64,000 bases of DNA from Nonomuraea sp. NEAU-A123 (GTDB taxonomy: Bacteria; Actinomycetota; Actinomycetes; Streptosporangiales; Streptosporangiaceae): NCBI RefSeq assembly GCF_018603905.1, contig NZ_JAHFZZ010000006.1:310001-374000 (forward strand). Reading direction: 5' to 3'. A program made the translations under genes and the position numbers. The notes under the pieces are model-generated. The model had not been told where the DNA came from. It did not search any database and saw only the letters and a list, made by a program, of their open reading frames with translations. The first letter of the stretch is position 1, and every line of letters starts with the position of its first letter. Shown piece after piece: positions 51,246 to 59,657 of this stretch.

Positions 51246-52041
51246 GGCCACGCACCCTCTGCAGGCCGTACCTCGTGCGCCTGACGATCGCGTAGCCCTT
51301 GGTGAGGACCCGCTCCTTCAGGTAGATGAGGGGGACGGCGCTGCCCTCGACGGCGCGCTTGAACATGCTGATGGAGGTGTTCCGGGCCACGGTCAGCCGG
51401 GGGATGGCCAGCATGTCGTGGCGGTCGGCGGCGATGGAGTTGTTCACCGCGCAGGCGGCGAAGTAGCCGGCCTTGCGCACCTCGCGGCGCACGCGGGCGC
51501 TGGAGTAGCCGTAGGGGTAGGCCATGGTGGCGACCGGCGTGCCGATCATGTCCTCCAGCAGGCCCTTGTTCCGGCGCAGCTCCTGGCGCAGCTCATCGGT
51601 GCGGAGCTGGTCGAGCTGCGGGTGGCTGTGGCTGTGGCCGCCGATCTCGATGCCGGTCTGGGCGGCCTCGCGGGCTTGGCCCCAGGTGAGCATGTCGTCC
51701 AGCGGCCGGCCTGCGGCGTCGTCGCCGGCGTCCGACACCCAGCCACTGGTCAGGAAGACCGTGGCCGGGAACTTGTAGCGGTCCAGCATCGGCAGCGCGT
51801 GGCTGTGGAAGTCGGCGTAGCCGTCGTCGAACGTCAGCACGATCGGCTTGGCCGGCACACACCTGCCGTTGTTGTTGTTCAGTGAGGCCACCAGATCGCC
51901 CAGCGTGAGCGCGGTGAACCCGTTCTCCGACAGGTAGGCGAGCTGCTCCTCCAGGTCCGATGGCCGTACCGAGTGAGGGCGCGTCTCGTCGTTCGGGTTG
52001 TCGGCGACCGAGTGGTACATCAGGATCGGTACGCGGATCAT
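51238..52041 (-). CDS. Polysaccharide deacetylase (NodB/CE4)
   Basis: The 267-residue protein starts MIRVPILMYHSV, the usual CE4 opening. It has the metal and catalytic motifs LTFDDGYADF, HSHSHPQL and a C-terminal DMLAIPRLTV. CE4 enzymes remove N-acetyl groups from amino sugars such as in poly-GlcNAc or peptidoglycan. There is no signal peptide, so cytoplasmic or linked-membrane action is possible. The start ATG overlaps the GT2 stop (ATGA). Confidence 0.93.
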   Translation of the reverse strand: MIRVPILMYHSVADNPNDETRPHSVRPSDLEEQLAYLSENGFTALTLGDLVASLNNNNGRCVPAKPIVLTFDDGYADFHSHALPMLDRYKFPATVFLTSGWVSDAGDDAAGRPLDDMLTWGQAREAAQTGIEIGGHSHSHPQLDQLRTDELRQELRRNKGLLEDMIGTPVATMAYPYGYSSARVRREVRKAGYFAACAVNNSIAADRHDMLAIPRLTVARNTSISMFKRAVEGSAVPLIYLKERVLTKGYAIVRRTRYGLQRVRGHV

Positions 52042-52979
52042 GCGCGCACCGCCTTCAGCCGTGCGGAACCGACCACGTAACCCCAGGTGGTCCAGGCCAG
52101 GCCGACCACGATCGCGGCGGCCCGGCCGAGCCCGCCGACGTCGCCGCGGAACGCCTCGCCGACGCCCCGCAGCGCGCCGAGCGGCAGCGTCTTCAGCGCG
52201 TGCGCCCGCTCGCTGGCCAGCCCGTCCTGGGTGCCTACTTCCTTGGTGACCAGGGCCTTGGACAGTCCCTCCGCGTAGCACCTGGACCTGAAGTAGGCGA
52301 ACCGCTCGCGCTGCCGCGACACCTTGTGCCCGATCAGCGCGCGCGGCTCGAACAGCATGACCGAGCCGGGCTTGCGCTGGCTCAGCCTGATGCAGAACTC
52401 GGTCTCCTCGCAGCCCAGCGGTCTGCTCTTACGGCCCTGCACGCTGCGTCCGATGCCGCTGTGGAAGCCACCCACCTCGGAGACGACCTCGCGCAGAAAG
52501 GCGGCGTTGCCGCCCATCACGTTGCGGATCGGCGCCCTGACCGCGGGCATGCCGCGGTAGGAGCAGCCGACCGTCCAGTCGAACTCGTAGGGGAACCAGC
52601 GCGGCCTGCGCTGGGACGCCCACAGCGGATCGGTGCGACCGCCGACGCCGACGACGCCCGGATCCTGGAAGCCCTCCTCCAAAGCCTCCAGCCATCCGGG
52701 ATCGGCGACCGCGTCGTCGTCCAGGAACGCGACGATGTCACCGGTGGCCGTGGCCACGCCGGTGTTCTTGCCGCCGGACAGCCCCTGCTCGTGCGTGTTC
52801 TCCACCACAATGGCCTGTGGGTAGGCACGCTTGAGTTTCAGGTGCAGGTCCGGGTTGTAGTCGACGACCAGGATCAGCTCGTGTGGCCGGCATCGCTGGT
52901 GCTCGACCGACTCGACGGCTTGCCTGATGTCCTCCCACCGCTCGTCGGTGTATACGCAGATGACAACAGACGTCTTCAC
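52038..52979 (-). CDS. GT2 glycosyltransferase, copy 1
   Basis: The 313-residue family 2 protein has the nucleotide-sugar fold SVVICVYTDERWEDIRQAVESV and the DxD-type FLDDDAVADPGWLE. It also has EVGGFHSGIGRS and a GCEETEFCIRLSQ acceptor motif with ED-like acid, then an amphipathic C-terminus. It adds one sugar to the lipid-linked repeat unit. GTG 52979 follows AAGG. It begins 11 bp after the next glycosyltransferase and is in the same operon. Confidence 0.9.
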   Translation of the reverse strand: MKTSVVICVYTDERWEDIRQAVESVEHQRCRPHELILVVDYNPDLHLKLKRAYPQAIVVENTHEQGLSGGKNTGVATATGDIVAFLDDDAVADPGWLEALEEGFQDPGVVGVGGRTDPLWASQRRPRWFPYEFDWTVGCSYRGMPAVRAPIRNVMGGNAAFLREVVSEVGGFHSGIGRSVQGRKSRPLGCEETEFCIRLSQRKPGSVMLFEPRALIGHKVSRQRERFAYFRSRCYAEGLSKALVTKEVGTQDGLASERAHALKTLPLGALRGVGEAFRGDVGGLGRAAAIVVGLAWTTWGYVVGSARLKAVRA

Positions 52980-52990
52980 AACTGACCTTC

Positions 52991-53821
52991 TTACGCGACA
53001 CCCCGGTCCGCGGCCGGAGCAGTGGCGGGCTTGGGCTGCGGCGGGGCGGGCTGGCGGCGCCACTCTCGCAGGATGGTCGTCAGTACACGCATGCCGTCAC
53101 GCACGACGCGCAGGTTGCTCTCGCCGTGGATCCGGTTGCGCTCGTGGCTCGGCACCTCGTGCACCTTCAATCCGGCCTTGGCGGCGCGGACGTTCAGCAG
53201 AGTCTCCACCTCGAAGCCGTCGCAATCGAGGTCGAGCGCATCCAGGTGGCGCGCCCAGAAGGCGTTATAGCCGTAGCACAAGTCGGTGTACTGGGTGCCG
53301 TACATCACATTGACTATGCCGGTGAGGACTCGGTTGCCCAACCGGCGGCCGAACGTCAGGTCGTCGCTGCCGCCACCGGCGGCGTAGCGCGAGCCCTTGA
53401 CGAAGTCGGCGCCGGTCACCAGCGCGCCGACGAACGTGATGATCTCGTGGCCGTCGGTGGAGCCGTCGGCGTCGATCATCACGATGATGTCGCCGCTGGC
53501 CGCCGCGAAGCCGGCCGCCAAGGCGTCACCCTTGCCCTTGCCGGTCTGGGTGATCACCTTCAGATTGGGCCGCAGGCGTCTGGCCACCGCCACCGTGTCG
53601 TCAACGGAGTTGCCGTCGACCAGGATGATCTCATCGATCCACTGTGGCAGCGTGGCGAAGACGTGCGGCAGGTTGTCCGCCTCGTTCATGGCCGGAACCA
53701 CCACGCTCACCGTCGGAGAGATCGCCAGGTGAGGGGTGACGGGTGTGAAACGCTCAATCGGCGGCATCGATCGCAGGGGCGCGACCTGCACTTTGCCGTT
53801 GTGCTTGATGTCGGGACTCAT
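52991..53821 (-). CDS. GT2 glycosyltransferase, copy 2 (dolichol-phosphate mannose synthase-like)
   Basis: The 276-residue protein has SVVVPAMNEADNLPHVF, DGNSVDDTV, DADGSTDGHEI (DxD) and GSRYAAGGGSDDLT followed by GRRLGNRVLTGIVN, the pattern of polyprenyl-phosphate sugar synthases. It probably transfers sugar to undecaprenyl phosphate to prime or feed the pathway. No membrane helices follow. Pro/Gln-rich tail at the end. The gene begins 155 bp downstream of the acyltransferase stop, so it may start a new transcript. Confidence 0.9.
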   Translation of the reverse strand: MSPDIKHNGKVQVAPLRSMPPIERFTPVTPHLAISPTVSVVVPAMNEADNLPHVFATLPQWIDEIILVDGNSVDDTVAVARRLRPNLKVITQTGKGKGDALAAGFAAASGDIIVMIDADGSTDGHEIITFVGALVTGADFVKGSRYAAGGGSDDLTFGRRLGNRVLTGIVNVMYGTQYTDLCYGYNAFWARHLDALDLDCDGFEVETLLNVRAAKAGLKVHEVPSHERNRIHGESNLRVVRDGMRVLTTILREWRRQPAPPQPKPATAPAADRGVA

Positions 53822-53968
53822 GGTGAGGGATTTTCCTTCCGTGACCCCACCACGCGGGCCGGACGCAGCCACTCCCGGGTGCGGGAGGAATGGCGGTGCT
53901 GCGAAACGGTGCATGAAGGGTCCACTGAGAGCGAGGGTTGCGCGGGCTTGCTGTGTGCTGTGAGGGGT

Positions 53969-53989
53969 GGGAGCGCTCAGCGCGCTCCC
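53969..53989 (-). terminator. Short hairpin at the end of the second acyltransferase gene
   Basis: GGGAGCG and CGCTCCC (7 bp) flank a 7-nt loop that contains the stop codon region of the 53977-55104 gene. It may attenuate transcription between the two parts of the glycan cluster. Confidence 0.4.
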
Positions 53990-55104
53990 GTTGGTTCCTT
54001 GACGACTGCGTTGGATGACTCCTGGTGCAAAGAGCTGCGCACCCGACCGAAGCCCTTCAGGACGCGATCGGCTGCCCTATAAAGAGACGGCCGGTCCATG
54101 ACAATTGTTCGGGCTTTGTTGAAAGGAGTTCTGCCCATCCAGTGCACCGCCGCCGAAGCGGAGGGTCGGGAGACGCGGCCCTCGGCGACGTACAGCACCC
54201 CGCTCTTGAGCCAGTCCTTGTATTCCTTGCCGCCCTTGCCCATGTCCACCATGTGCAACCCGGCCGCCGCGGCGGCCTCTGCCATCTGCAGATGGTGCAC
54301 GATGCCCGGTGAGTACCGGGCGAACTCGGTGTCGTAAGCGGGGAACCACCCGACGAGCGTGGTGGCCGTGCGCAGTCCGAAATGGCCGGCGACCGGCACG
54401 TCTCCCGCGTACAGCATGGTCAGGACACCCGAGAAGTCGGCTGACTTCTCGGCGAACATCAGATCGATCAGCTCGACGATCCAGGGCTGGGCGAACCGGT
54501 CGACCCGGCCCGTCCGCCTGTACTGATCGGACTTCCACGCGAGCAGGGTGCGCAGCACCTCCGGATCGGCCGAAGCCCATTCGAAGCGCAGCCCGCCTTG
54601 CTCCCTGCCGAACTTGCGCTCCTTGTAGCGCACGGTCTTCAGGTTCTTGGGGGAATTGGTCTTCACCTGCTGGAGCCAGGCGTCGAAGCCCTGGGTGAAG
54701 TCCATGACCGGCGCGGGGCGCACGTCGCTCTCATAAGGCGCGAACGTCGGCTGCCCCGCGACCAGGTGGTCGAAATCGAAGACACTCAGCTTGCAGGCCC
54801 TCAACAGGGCTTTGGCCTCTAACCTCAGGTCGGGGACGGAGATCAGGCCGTGGCAGGTGGTCAGGAAGCCGCCGAGCGGCTTGCCGATGCCGAAGCTGTG
54901 CCGTTCGTAGGGGAAGAAGCCGGCGATGCCGGTCTCGTCCTGGATGACCGCGACCCGCACCCGATCCCGCAGGCGGTCCATCGCCAAGGCGAACTCGACG
55001 GAGAGGAAGGGATTGTCCAGGCTCGGGTCCGCCTTCTGGAGCGCGCGCCATCGGGCGCGCTCGGACTCTCCAAGGTCTCCGGGGCGGACTACTGTGATCT
55101 TCAC
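53977..55104 (-). CDS. CelD/BioF2-like GNAT acyltransferase, copy 2
   Basis: The 375-residue paralogue of the 31161-32243 protein shares DNPFLSVEF, GFFPYERHSFGIGKP, FDHLVAGQP, SDQYRRTGRVDRFAQPWIVELI, AGHFGLRTATTLVGWFPAYD and YSPGIVHHLQMAEAA. It therefore likely uses the same donor chemistry. The central basic helix (SPKNLKTVRYKERKFG) differs. GTG 55104 overlaps the preceding small membrane gene's stop (GTGA). Its place inside the glycan operon supports a role in acylating surface sugars. Confidence 0.88.
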   Translation of the reverse strand: MKITVVRPGDLGESERARWRALQKADPSLDNPFLSVEFALAMDRLRDRVRVAVIQDETGIAGFFPYERHSFGIGKPLGGFLTTCHGLISVPDLRLEAKALLRACKLSVFDFDHLVAGQPTFAPYESDVRPAPVMDFTQGFDAWLQQVKTNSPKNLKTVRYKERKFGREQGGLRFEWASADPEVLRTLLAWKSDQYRRTGRVDRFAQPWIVELIDLMFAEKSADFSGVLTMLYAGDVPVAGHFGLRTATTLVGWFPAYDTEFARYSPGIVHHLQMAEAAAAAGLHMVDMGKGGKEYKDWLKSGVLYVAEGRVSRPSASAAVHWMGRTPFNKARTIVMDRPSLYRAADRVLKGFGRVRSSLHQESSNAVVKEPTGAR

Positions 55105-55469
55105 CTTGCCCTGGCCCCCTGTTCGGTCTGCATGTTCTTCCCCCGGTACAACACGCGAAGCACGTACATGAAGCCTCCGAGCACGGCGACCGTTGCCACA
55201 CCGGCCCGGGGCGACCATGCGTTGAACTGCAGCATGGCTTGAGCAAGAAGCACGTTAAGCACGAGACTTGCCGCAGCTCCTACTGATAGTGCGGCAAGTG
55301 GGTCACGATCACGCAACAGTCCTACGACTGCCGCTCCTGGCACCACCAGAAGGAAAAGAGAGATGAGGAACGGGCGCAGCGGTGTCTGGATGTCGAACAG
55401 CGCGATCACCGCTCCCGCGATGCAGGCGAGCGCGAGGAGCCACGTCAACGCTCTGCGGTGCTTGAGCAT
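55101..55469 (-). CDS. Small membrane protein at the head of the glycan operon
   Basis: The 122-residue protein has about four hydrophobic segments (12-28, 36-52, 60-82, 88-105) with a basic start and a charged end (RGKNMQTEQGARAR). I do not recognise a family; it resembles small membrane proteins of exopolysaccharide loci. It is the first gene of the minus-strand series, so the cluster promoter should lie upstream, in 55470-55560. Confidence 0.75.
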   Translation of the reverse strand: MLKHRRALTWLLALACIAGAVIALFDIQTPLRPFLISLFLLVVPGAAVVGLLRDRDPLAALSVGAAASLVLNVLLAQAMLQFNAWSPRAGVATVAVLGGFMYVLRVLYRGKNMQTEQGARAR

Positions 55470-55552
55470 CTACCGTCTCTCTCCTGGGACCTAGCTGGGT
55501 AAAGGCGCGATTGATCGCATTTCATGGGACCAATCCACCCGTGGACACGTCA

Positions 55553-55726
55553 ATGCCGACGCTTGGCGACACGCTCTGGTTTACCGGCAGGCAAATATTC
55601 CGCGTGTGGTGTTCAACACACGCCCAGCTGAATCCGGCCTCCGTTGCGGTCCCCAAACCCCAAGGATGCCCTATATGCCGCAAGATCTTCGAGCTAAGGT
55701 CCGGTTTCTCCCCATTTGTAACGTAA
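55553..55726 (+). CDS. Possible 57-residue CxxH/CxxC zinc-ribbon protein
   Basis: ATG 55553 opens a frame of 57 codons containing WCSTHA and, about 20 residues later, GCPICRK. The CxxH plus CxxC spacing is that of a zinc finger. GC at third positions is about 67%, far below the window norm, and no Shine-Dalgarno precedes the ATG (TTG 55511 with AAGG is an alternative). It is either a small regulator acquired separately or chance. An opposing 73-codon frame covers the same DNA. Otherwise 55470-55878 holds nothing I can support. Confidence 0.35.
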   Translation: MPTLGDTLWFTGRQIFRVWCSTHAQLNPASVAVPKPQGCPICRKIFELRSGFSPFVT

Positions 55727-55878
55727 GTGTACTCATGGCCCACCGGTTGCGCTGATCCGGGGGAGGCGATTCGACGACCGGCAGTCAGGATTTCTGCGGC
55801 CGAACAGGCGGAATGTCACGCCGTATGGTGGCATCGACCGGATATCGGTGGCCCGTCACGCGTGGGGGGAATGGCGCG

Positions 55879-57456
55879 TCAGGAGTCGTGGGCCGGGTCC
55901 GCCTGGACGTTGTCCACGGACGTGCTCTGCGTCGGGCCGCTGGGCGTCTCGCTCGGGTCGGGCACGGTCGTCGGCTGGTCGGTGGGCGGTTCCGGCGTCT
56001 GCTCGGTGCCGCCGTCCCACGACAATGAGCACTTCGCGCCGCCGCCGTTGGAGCTGAACGAGACCGAGCCGCTGCCGCCGGTGGCCGGATCGTCGACCGT
56101 GACCCAGATCGCCACCGAGCCGCCCGCCTTGATCGACCCGCTCGCGGGCAGCACCTCCAGCCCCGCCGACGCGGTCGCGCTCCAGGTGACGGTGGCGTTG
56201 CGCGCGGTCAACCCGATCTTCGCGGCGGCGTCGACGCTCGTCGGACAGGAGGCGGCGAACCGGGCGCCGCGCACGGTCCGCCGGCGGGTGGCCGTCGGAG
56301 CGGCCGCGGGCCTGGTGGTCGCGGCGGTGGCGGCGGGTCGCGTGCTCGGCACACCGGTGGGGGAGGACGTGGGCGACGGATCGGGGGCCGGCGTGGTGTC
56401 GTCCTCCAGGTCGGGCTCGGGCGTGGTGCCGGTCAGCTCGTCAGGGGAGGCGGAGAGGGAGGCCGAGGGGGCGGGGGTCACGCGCAGCGCGGTCTTGGCG
56501 GGGTCCCCGGTGTTCATCACGACCATCGCCCCGGTCGCCGCGAGAACCGCCGCGCCGGCCAGCATCACCGGCGCGAGGCGGTGCGGCTTGCGGCGCCGCG
56601 ACCGCCGCTCGGCCGCCACCGGGAACCCCGTGCGGTCGAAGCTGTCGCCCCGATCGGTGATCAGCGTCCGGGTCTGGTCCCGCTCTGGGTTCACGCAGGT
56701 GTCGACCACCCGCCGGCGCAGCGAAATGGGGGGAAACGCCACCGGCACCATGTCGAGCAGCCGCGCGGCCGCCACCTGCCGATGCCGTCCCTCGGTGCAC
56801 ACCTCGCACCCGGAGATGTGACCTGACAACCGCCGTCGCAGCAACGGGGTGAGCGGCCCTTCCCAGGAGTCCAGCATCGCCGACAGGTCGGGACAGTGCG
56901 CCCGCCCGATCCTGGCCAGGATCACGGCGGCGGCGGCGTTCTCCAGATGATCACGAGCCCGGCCGAGCCGGCTGACGGTCTGGCGAGAGGTCAGACCGAG
57001 CACCGCCCCTGCCTCGGCCGGAGTGAGCCCGTGCCGCAGCGACAGTTCCAGAACCTCGCGCTCGTTCTTCCTCAGCTCGCCGAGCGCCTCATACACGAGT
57101 TCGGCGAGCTCGGGGTCCTCCGGCTCATCGAAAACCGGCAACGGCACGCTGCCGGATTTCGCCGAGCCGGTCCTATGGGCCAGCCGGGCGGCGGCCTGGA
57201 ACCTGGTCAACGCATACAACCAGGCTCTGAGCCGGTTGGGCTCCTTCAACCGGGATACGCATCCATGCGCGGTGACCAGCGCGTCATGCACGGAATCTGC
57301 CGCGGCGTCGCGCTCTCCGGTAAGAGAACACGCGTAATCATGCAACCGCTCCGCATAAGCGTCATAGAGCTTGGCAGCGCCTTCGACAGCACCCATCCGA
57401 AGCGCGTCAACCACCTGCTGATCGTCACCGCGGTCAACAGCCGGCCATCCAGACAC
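55879..57456 (-). CDS. ECF sigma factor fused to ZAS anti-sigma, membrane helix and ectodomain
   Basis: The 525-residue protein has sigma-2 (about 15-95; RLHDYACSLTGERDAAADSVHDALV, RLRAWLYALTRFQ) and sigma-4 (about 120-175; LRKNEREVLELSLRHGLTPAEAGAVLGLT, VSRLGRARDHL). A zinc anti-sigma (ZAS) motif Hx3Cx2C (HISGCEVC near 210), one transmembrane helix near 295-315, a Pro/Thr linker and a two-cysteine beta-rich ectodomain (about 410-480) follow. The layout suggests a sigma factor held inactive at the membrane by its own anti-sigma. GTG 57456 is preferred over 57513 because GGGGAGG lies 4 bases upstream. Confidence 0.85.
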   Translation of the reverse strand: MSGWPAVDRGDDQQVVDALRMGAVEGAAKLYDAYAERLHDYACSLTGERDAAADSVHDALVTAHGCVSRLKEPNRLRAWLYALTRFQAAARLAHRTGSAKSGSVPLPVFDEPEDPELAELVYEALGELRKNEREVLELSLRHGLTPAEAGAVLGLTSRQTVSRLGRARDHLENAAAAVILARIGRAHCPDLSAMLDSWEGPLTPLLRRRLSGHISGCEVCTEGRHRQVAAARLLDMVPVAFPPISLRRRVVDTCVNPERDQTRTLITDRGDSFDRTGFPVAAERRSRRRKPHRLAPVMLAGAAVLAATGAMVVMNTGDPAKTALRVTPAPSASLSASPDELTGTTPEPDLEDDTTPAPDPSPTSSPTGVPSTRPAATAATTRPAAAPTATRRRTVRGARFAASCPTSVDAAAKIGLTARNATVTWSATASAGLEVLPASGSIKAGGSVAIWVTVDDPATGGSGSVSFSSNGGGAKCSLSWDGGTEQTPEPPTDQPTTVPDPSETPSGPTQSTSVDNVQADPAHDS

Positions 57457-57609
57457 GTTTCCTCCCCGGTCGAAGGCGAAAGCCCACAGCGGGTAGGACG
57501 CCTCCTCGGTCAAGCCGGGTTACCACCGCATGCCAAACCATGCCCAACAGGCATGAGCTGGGGAAACAGGGTCAGATGTGACTCGGGGTGAGAAAGGAGA
57601 GGCAAGGGT

Positions 57610-57717
57610 CAAGAGGGCGCACGTCACGGCGGCCGGCCACGTAAACCGCAGGAGCGTGTCCCTGGACAGGGGCCAGCCCCGGTCGGTGGGTGGGGCTGGC
57701 CCATGCTTGCCGTAAAG
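57610..57717 (+). repeat. 108-bp dispersed element, copy C
   Basis: Same length as copy A (reverse complement) with no gap and about 84% identity by eye. It contains a perfect hairpin: GGCCAGCCCC and GGGGCTGGCC around an 11-nt loop. It points away from the sigma gene and ends 30 bp before the stop of the convergent VWA gene, mirroring copy A's 29-bp distance from the SOD-like stop. Confidence 0.85.
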
Positions 57718-57747
57718 GATGGGTGGGGTGTTATCCGAAGTTATGCG

Positions 57748-59523
57748 CTAGCCGTCGCAGCGGGGCGAGCAGAGGCGGCGCTGCATGCCCTGGAGGAAGA
57801 AGTCGCGCACCTGCAGCACATTCTTGGCGATATATGCCTCGCCGCCGGTCGACTGCGCGACGGCGTCCATTTGCTGCTTGCCCTTCGGGGCGTCGGGGCC
57901 GAAGGCGATGAGCAGAATGCTGACCGGGCGCTTGGGGTTGTACGTTGTCTTGAGGTAATTCAGGATTTGCTTATTCGACAGCCCGCCGTCCGGGTCGTCG
58001 TTGCCGGCGCCGTCGGTGAGGACCACGATCGTGTTGATCTTGTCTTCCTGGTACGACTTCGTCATCTCCGCATAAGCGGCCTTGAGCGTGTCGTTCAGCC
58101 CCGTATCGCCCGTGGCCTTGGCCTGGACCGTCGAGAACTGTCTGGCGATGGCGTCCTTGCGGAGCACGCTGTTGACGCTCTCGCTGAGCGGTCCGACCGA
58201 GACCAGCTCGCGCCAGTCCTTGCCCTGCCCGTCGAGGTGGGTGGAGAACGTCCACACCCCGATCTCCGCGTCGGCGGGGAACAGCCCGAGCCCCTCGACG
58301 GCGATCTTGCTGATCGCCTGCATACGGGTCATCTTCGTGCCGGGGACCGGCAGCGCCATCGTGCCCGAGACGTCTACCAGGGTGAGCAGGCGGGTGCCGA
58401 GGTTCAGCCGGGACCAGGTCTGCGCCATGCTCACCACCGTCTTGTCGTCGGGGGCGGGCAGCGCCTCGGGCTTGGCCGGATTGAAGCCCTTGTCCTTGGA
58501 CAGGGCGTCGCCGGCCTTGCCGTCAGGCGTACGGAAGCCCTGGTCGCGCAGCGTCCGGTGGGCCGACTCGGTGCCGAGCTCCTGCTGGAACGCCGTGGCG
58601 GCCTTCTGTATCGCCGCGTCCTTGGTGACGATCACGATCGGGTAGTCGAGGCTGAGCGTGCCTTCGGCCGGGTAGAGCGGCACCACCTGGTTGTCCGGCT
58701 TTTTCGTGTTATAGAGGTAGATGGTCTGTTCGGACGTGACGCCGATCGGGACCTTGCTCCCGGACTTCACGGTCAGGCTCGCCAGCAGCGCGGTCGGGTC
58801 GGCGACGAGCTGGCCTGACAGCTCCTTGAGCGCGCCCACCAGCGCCTTGCTCTGACCGGCCTGCTGGGCCTGGCCCGCGGCGGCCAGCAGCGCGGCCATC
58901 CCGGCCGAGTTCTTCTGCGGGTCGAGGGCCAGCACGCGGATCTTCTTGCCGGGTCCGTCCGGATTGGCGACGTTCGCCGCCGCGATGACGCCCGCCCAGC
59001 TCGGCTGGAGGCTACTGGCCAGCTTGGCCGCCGCGGTCTTGGCGGCCACCAGCACGACCGGCGAGGTGGCGACCGAGCCGGTGGACTCCGGCACCGTGGC
59101 GCCCGCGGCCTGGCCGCGGAGCCTGGACACGACGAGGCTGGAGTCGGCCACCCACAGATCGGCGTTGACCTTGCCGGCGGCCAGCGCGTTCGCGGTCCGT
59201 GCCGCGGACTCCTTGGCCACCGTCACCTCGACGCAGCGGCTGTCGATCGAGTGCATGGCCTTGTTGTAGTTGCCGGCGATCTTGTTGAGCGCGGGCTGGA
59301 TGTCCGGGGTCGCGACGACGCGGAGCGCCAGCTTGCCGTTCGAGCAGTCATGGTCGCGGTTGAAGATCACGAATGCCGCGACGCCCAGGAGTACAGCGAG
59401 TGCGACCGCTCCGGCGAGCGGGACGAACACCTTGCCGCGGCCACCACCGTTCCCACGCTTTCGGGGAGTCGGTTCCTGGGCTTGGTAGCCGCCATCGAGC
59501 TCGTCTGTGCGGTGTCGCCCCAC
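57748..59523 (-). CDS. Membrane-anchored substrate-binding/VWA fusion protein
   Basis: The 591-residue protein has one N-terminal transmembrane helix (about 31-54) and an extracytoplasmic periplasmic-binding-like domain (about 64-370; LRVVATPDIQPALNKIAGNYN). A VWA domain (about 385-580) follows with MIDAS residues DVSGTM, T in ATGDTGLNDT and D in VVLTDGAGNDD. Such proteins are widespread in actinobacteria, and binding of ions or partner proteins through the MIDAS is expected. The ligand is unknown. GTG 59523 has AGAGGA about 5 bases upstream. Confidence 0.88.
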   Translation of the reverse strand: MGRHRTDELDGGYQAQEPTPRKRGNGGGRGKVFVPLAGAVALAVLLGVAAFVIFNRDHDCSNGKLALRVVATPDIQPALNKIAGNYNKAMHSIDSRCVEVTVAKESAARTANALAAGKVNADLWVADSSLVVSRLRGQAAGATVPESTGSVATSPVVLVAAKTAAAKLASSLQPSWAGVIAAANVANPDGPGKKIRVLALDPQKNSAGMAALLAAAGQAQQAGQSKALVGALKELSGQLVADPTALLASLTVKSGSKVPIGVTSEQTIYLYNTKKPDNQVVPLYPAEGTLSLDYPIVIVTKDAAIQKAATAFQQELGTESAHRTLRDQGFRTPDGKAGDALSKDKGFNPAKPEALPAPDDKTVVSMAQTWSRLNLGTRLLTLVDVSGTMALPVPGTKMTRMQAISKIAVEGLGLFPADAEIGVWTFSTHLDGQGKDWRELVSVGPLSESVNSVLRKDAIARQFSTVQAKATGDTGLNDTLKAAYAEMTKSYQEDKINTIVVLTDGAGNDDPDGGLSNKQILNYLKTTYNPKRPVSILLIAFGPDAPKGKQQMDAVAQSTGGEAYIAKNVLQVRDFFLQGMQRRLCSPRCDG

Positions 59524-59657
59524 GATGTCCTCTTCGGTGTGTCGGGACCTTTCGGAGACCCTAGCGGGAGATGCTCCGCAATACTTCCGGAACGATACTC
59601 GGTGCGCTTACTGTGGCAAAACAGCCCGTTTGGTGCGGCGATTACCTGGTGTGACGG

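Noticed and set aside
55522..55743. 73-codon minus-strand frame opposite the zinc-ribbon candidate
   Set aside because: No motif and weak composition; only one of the two can be real and the plus-strand one has paired Cys/His.
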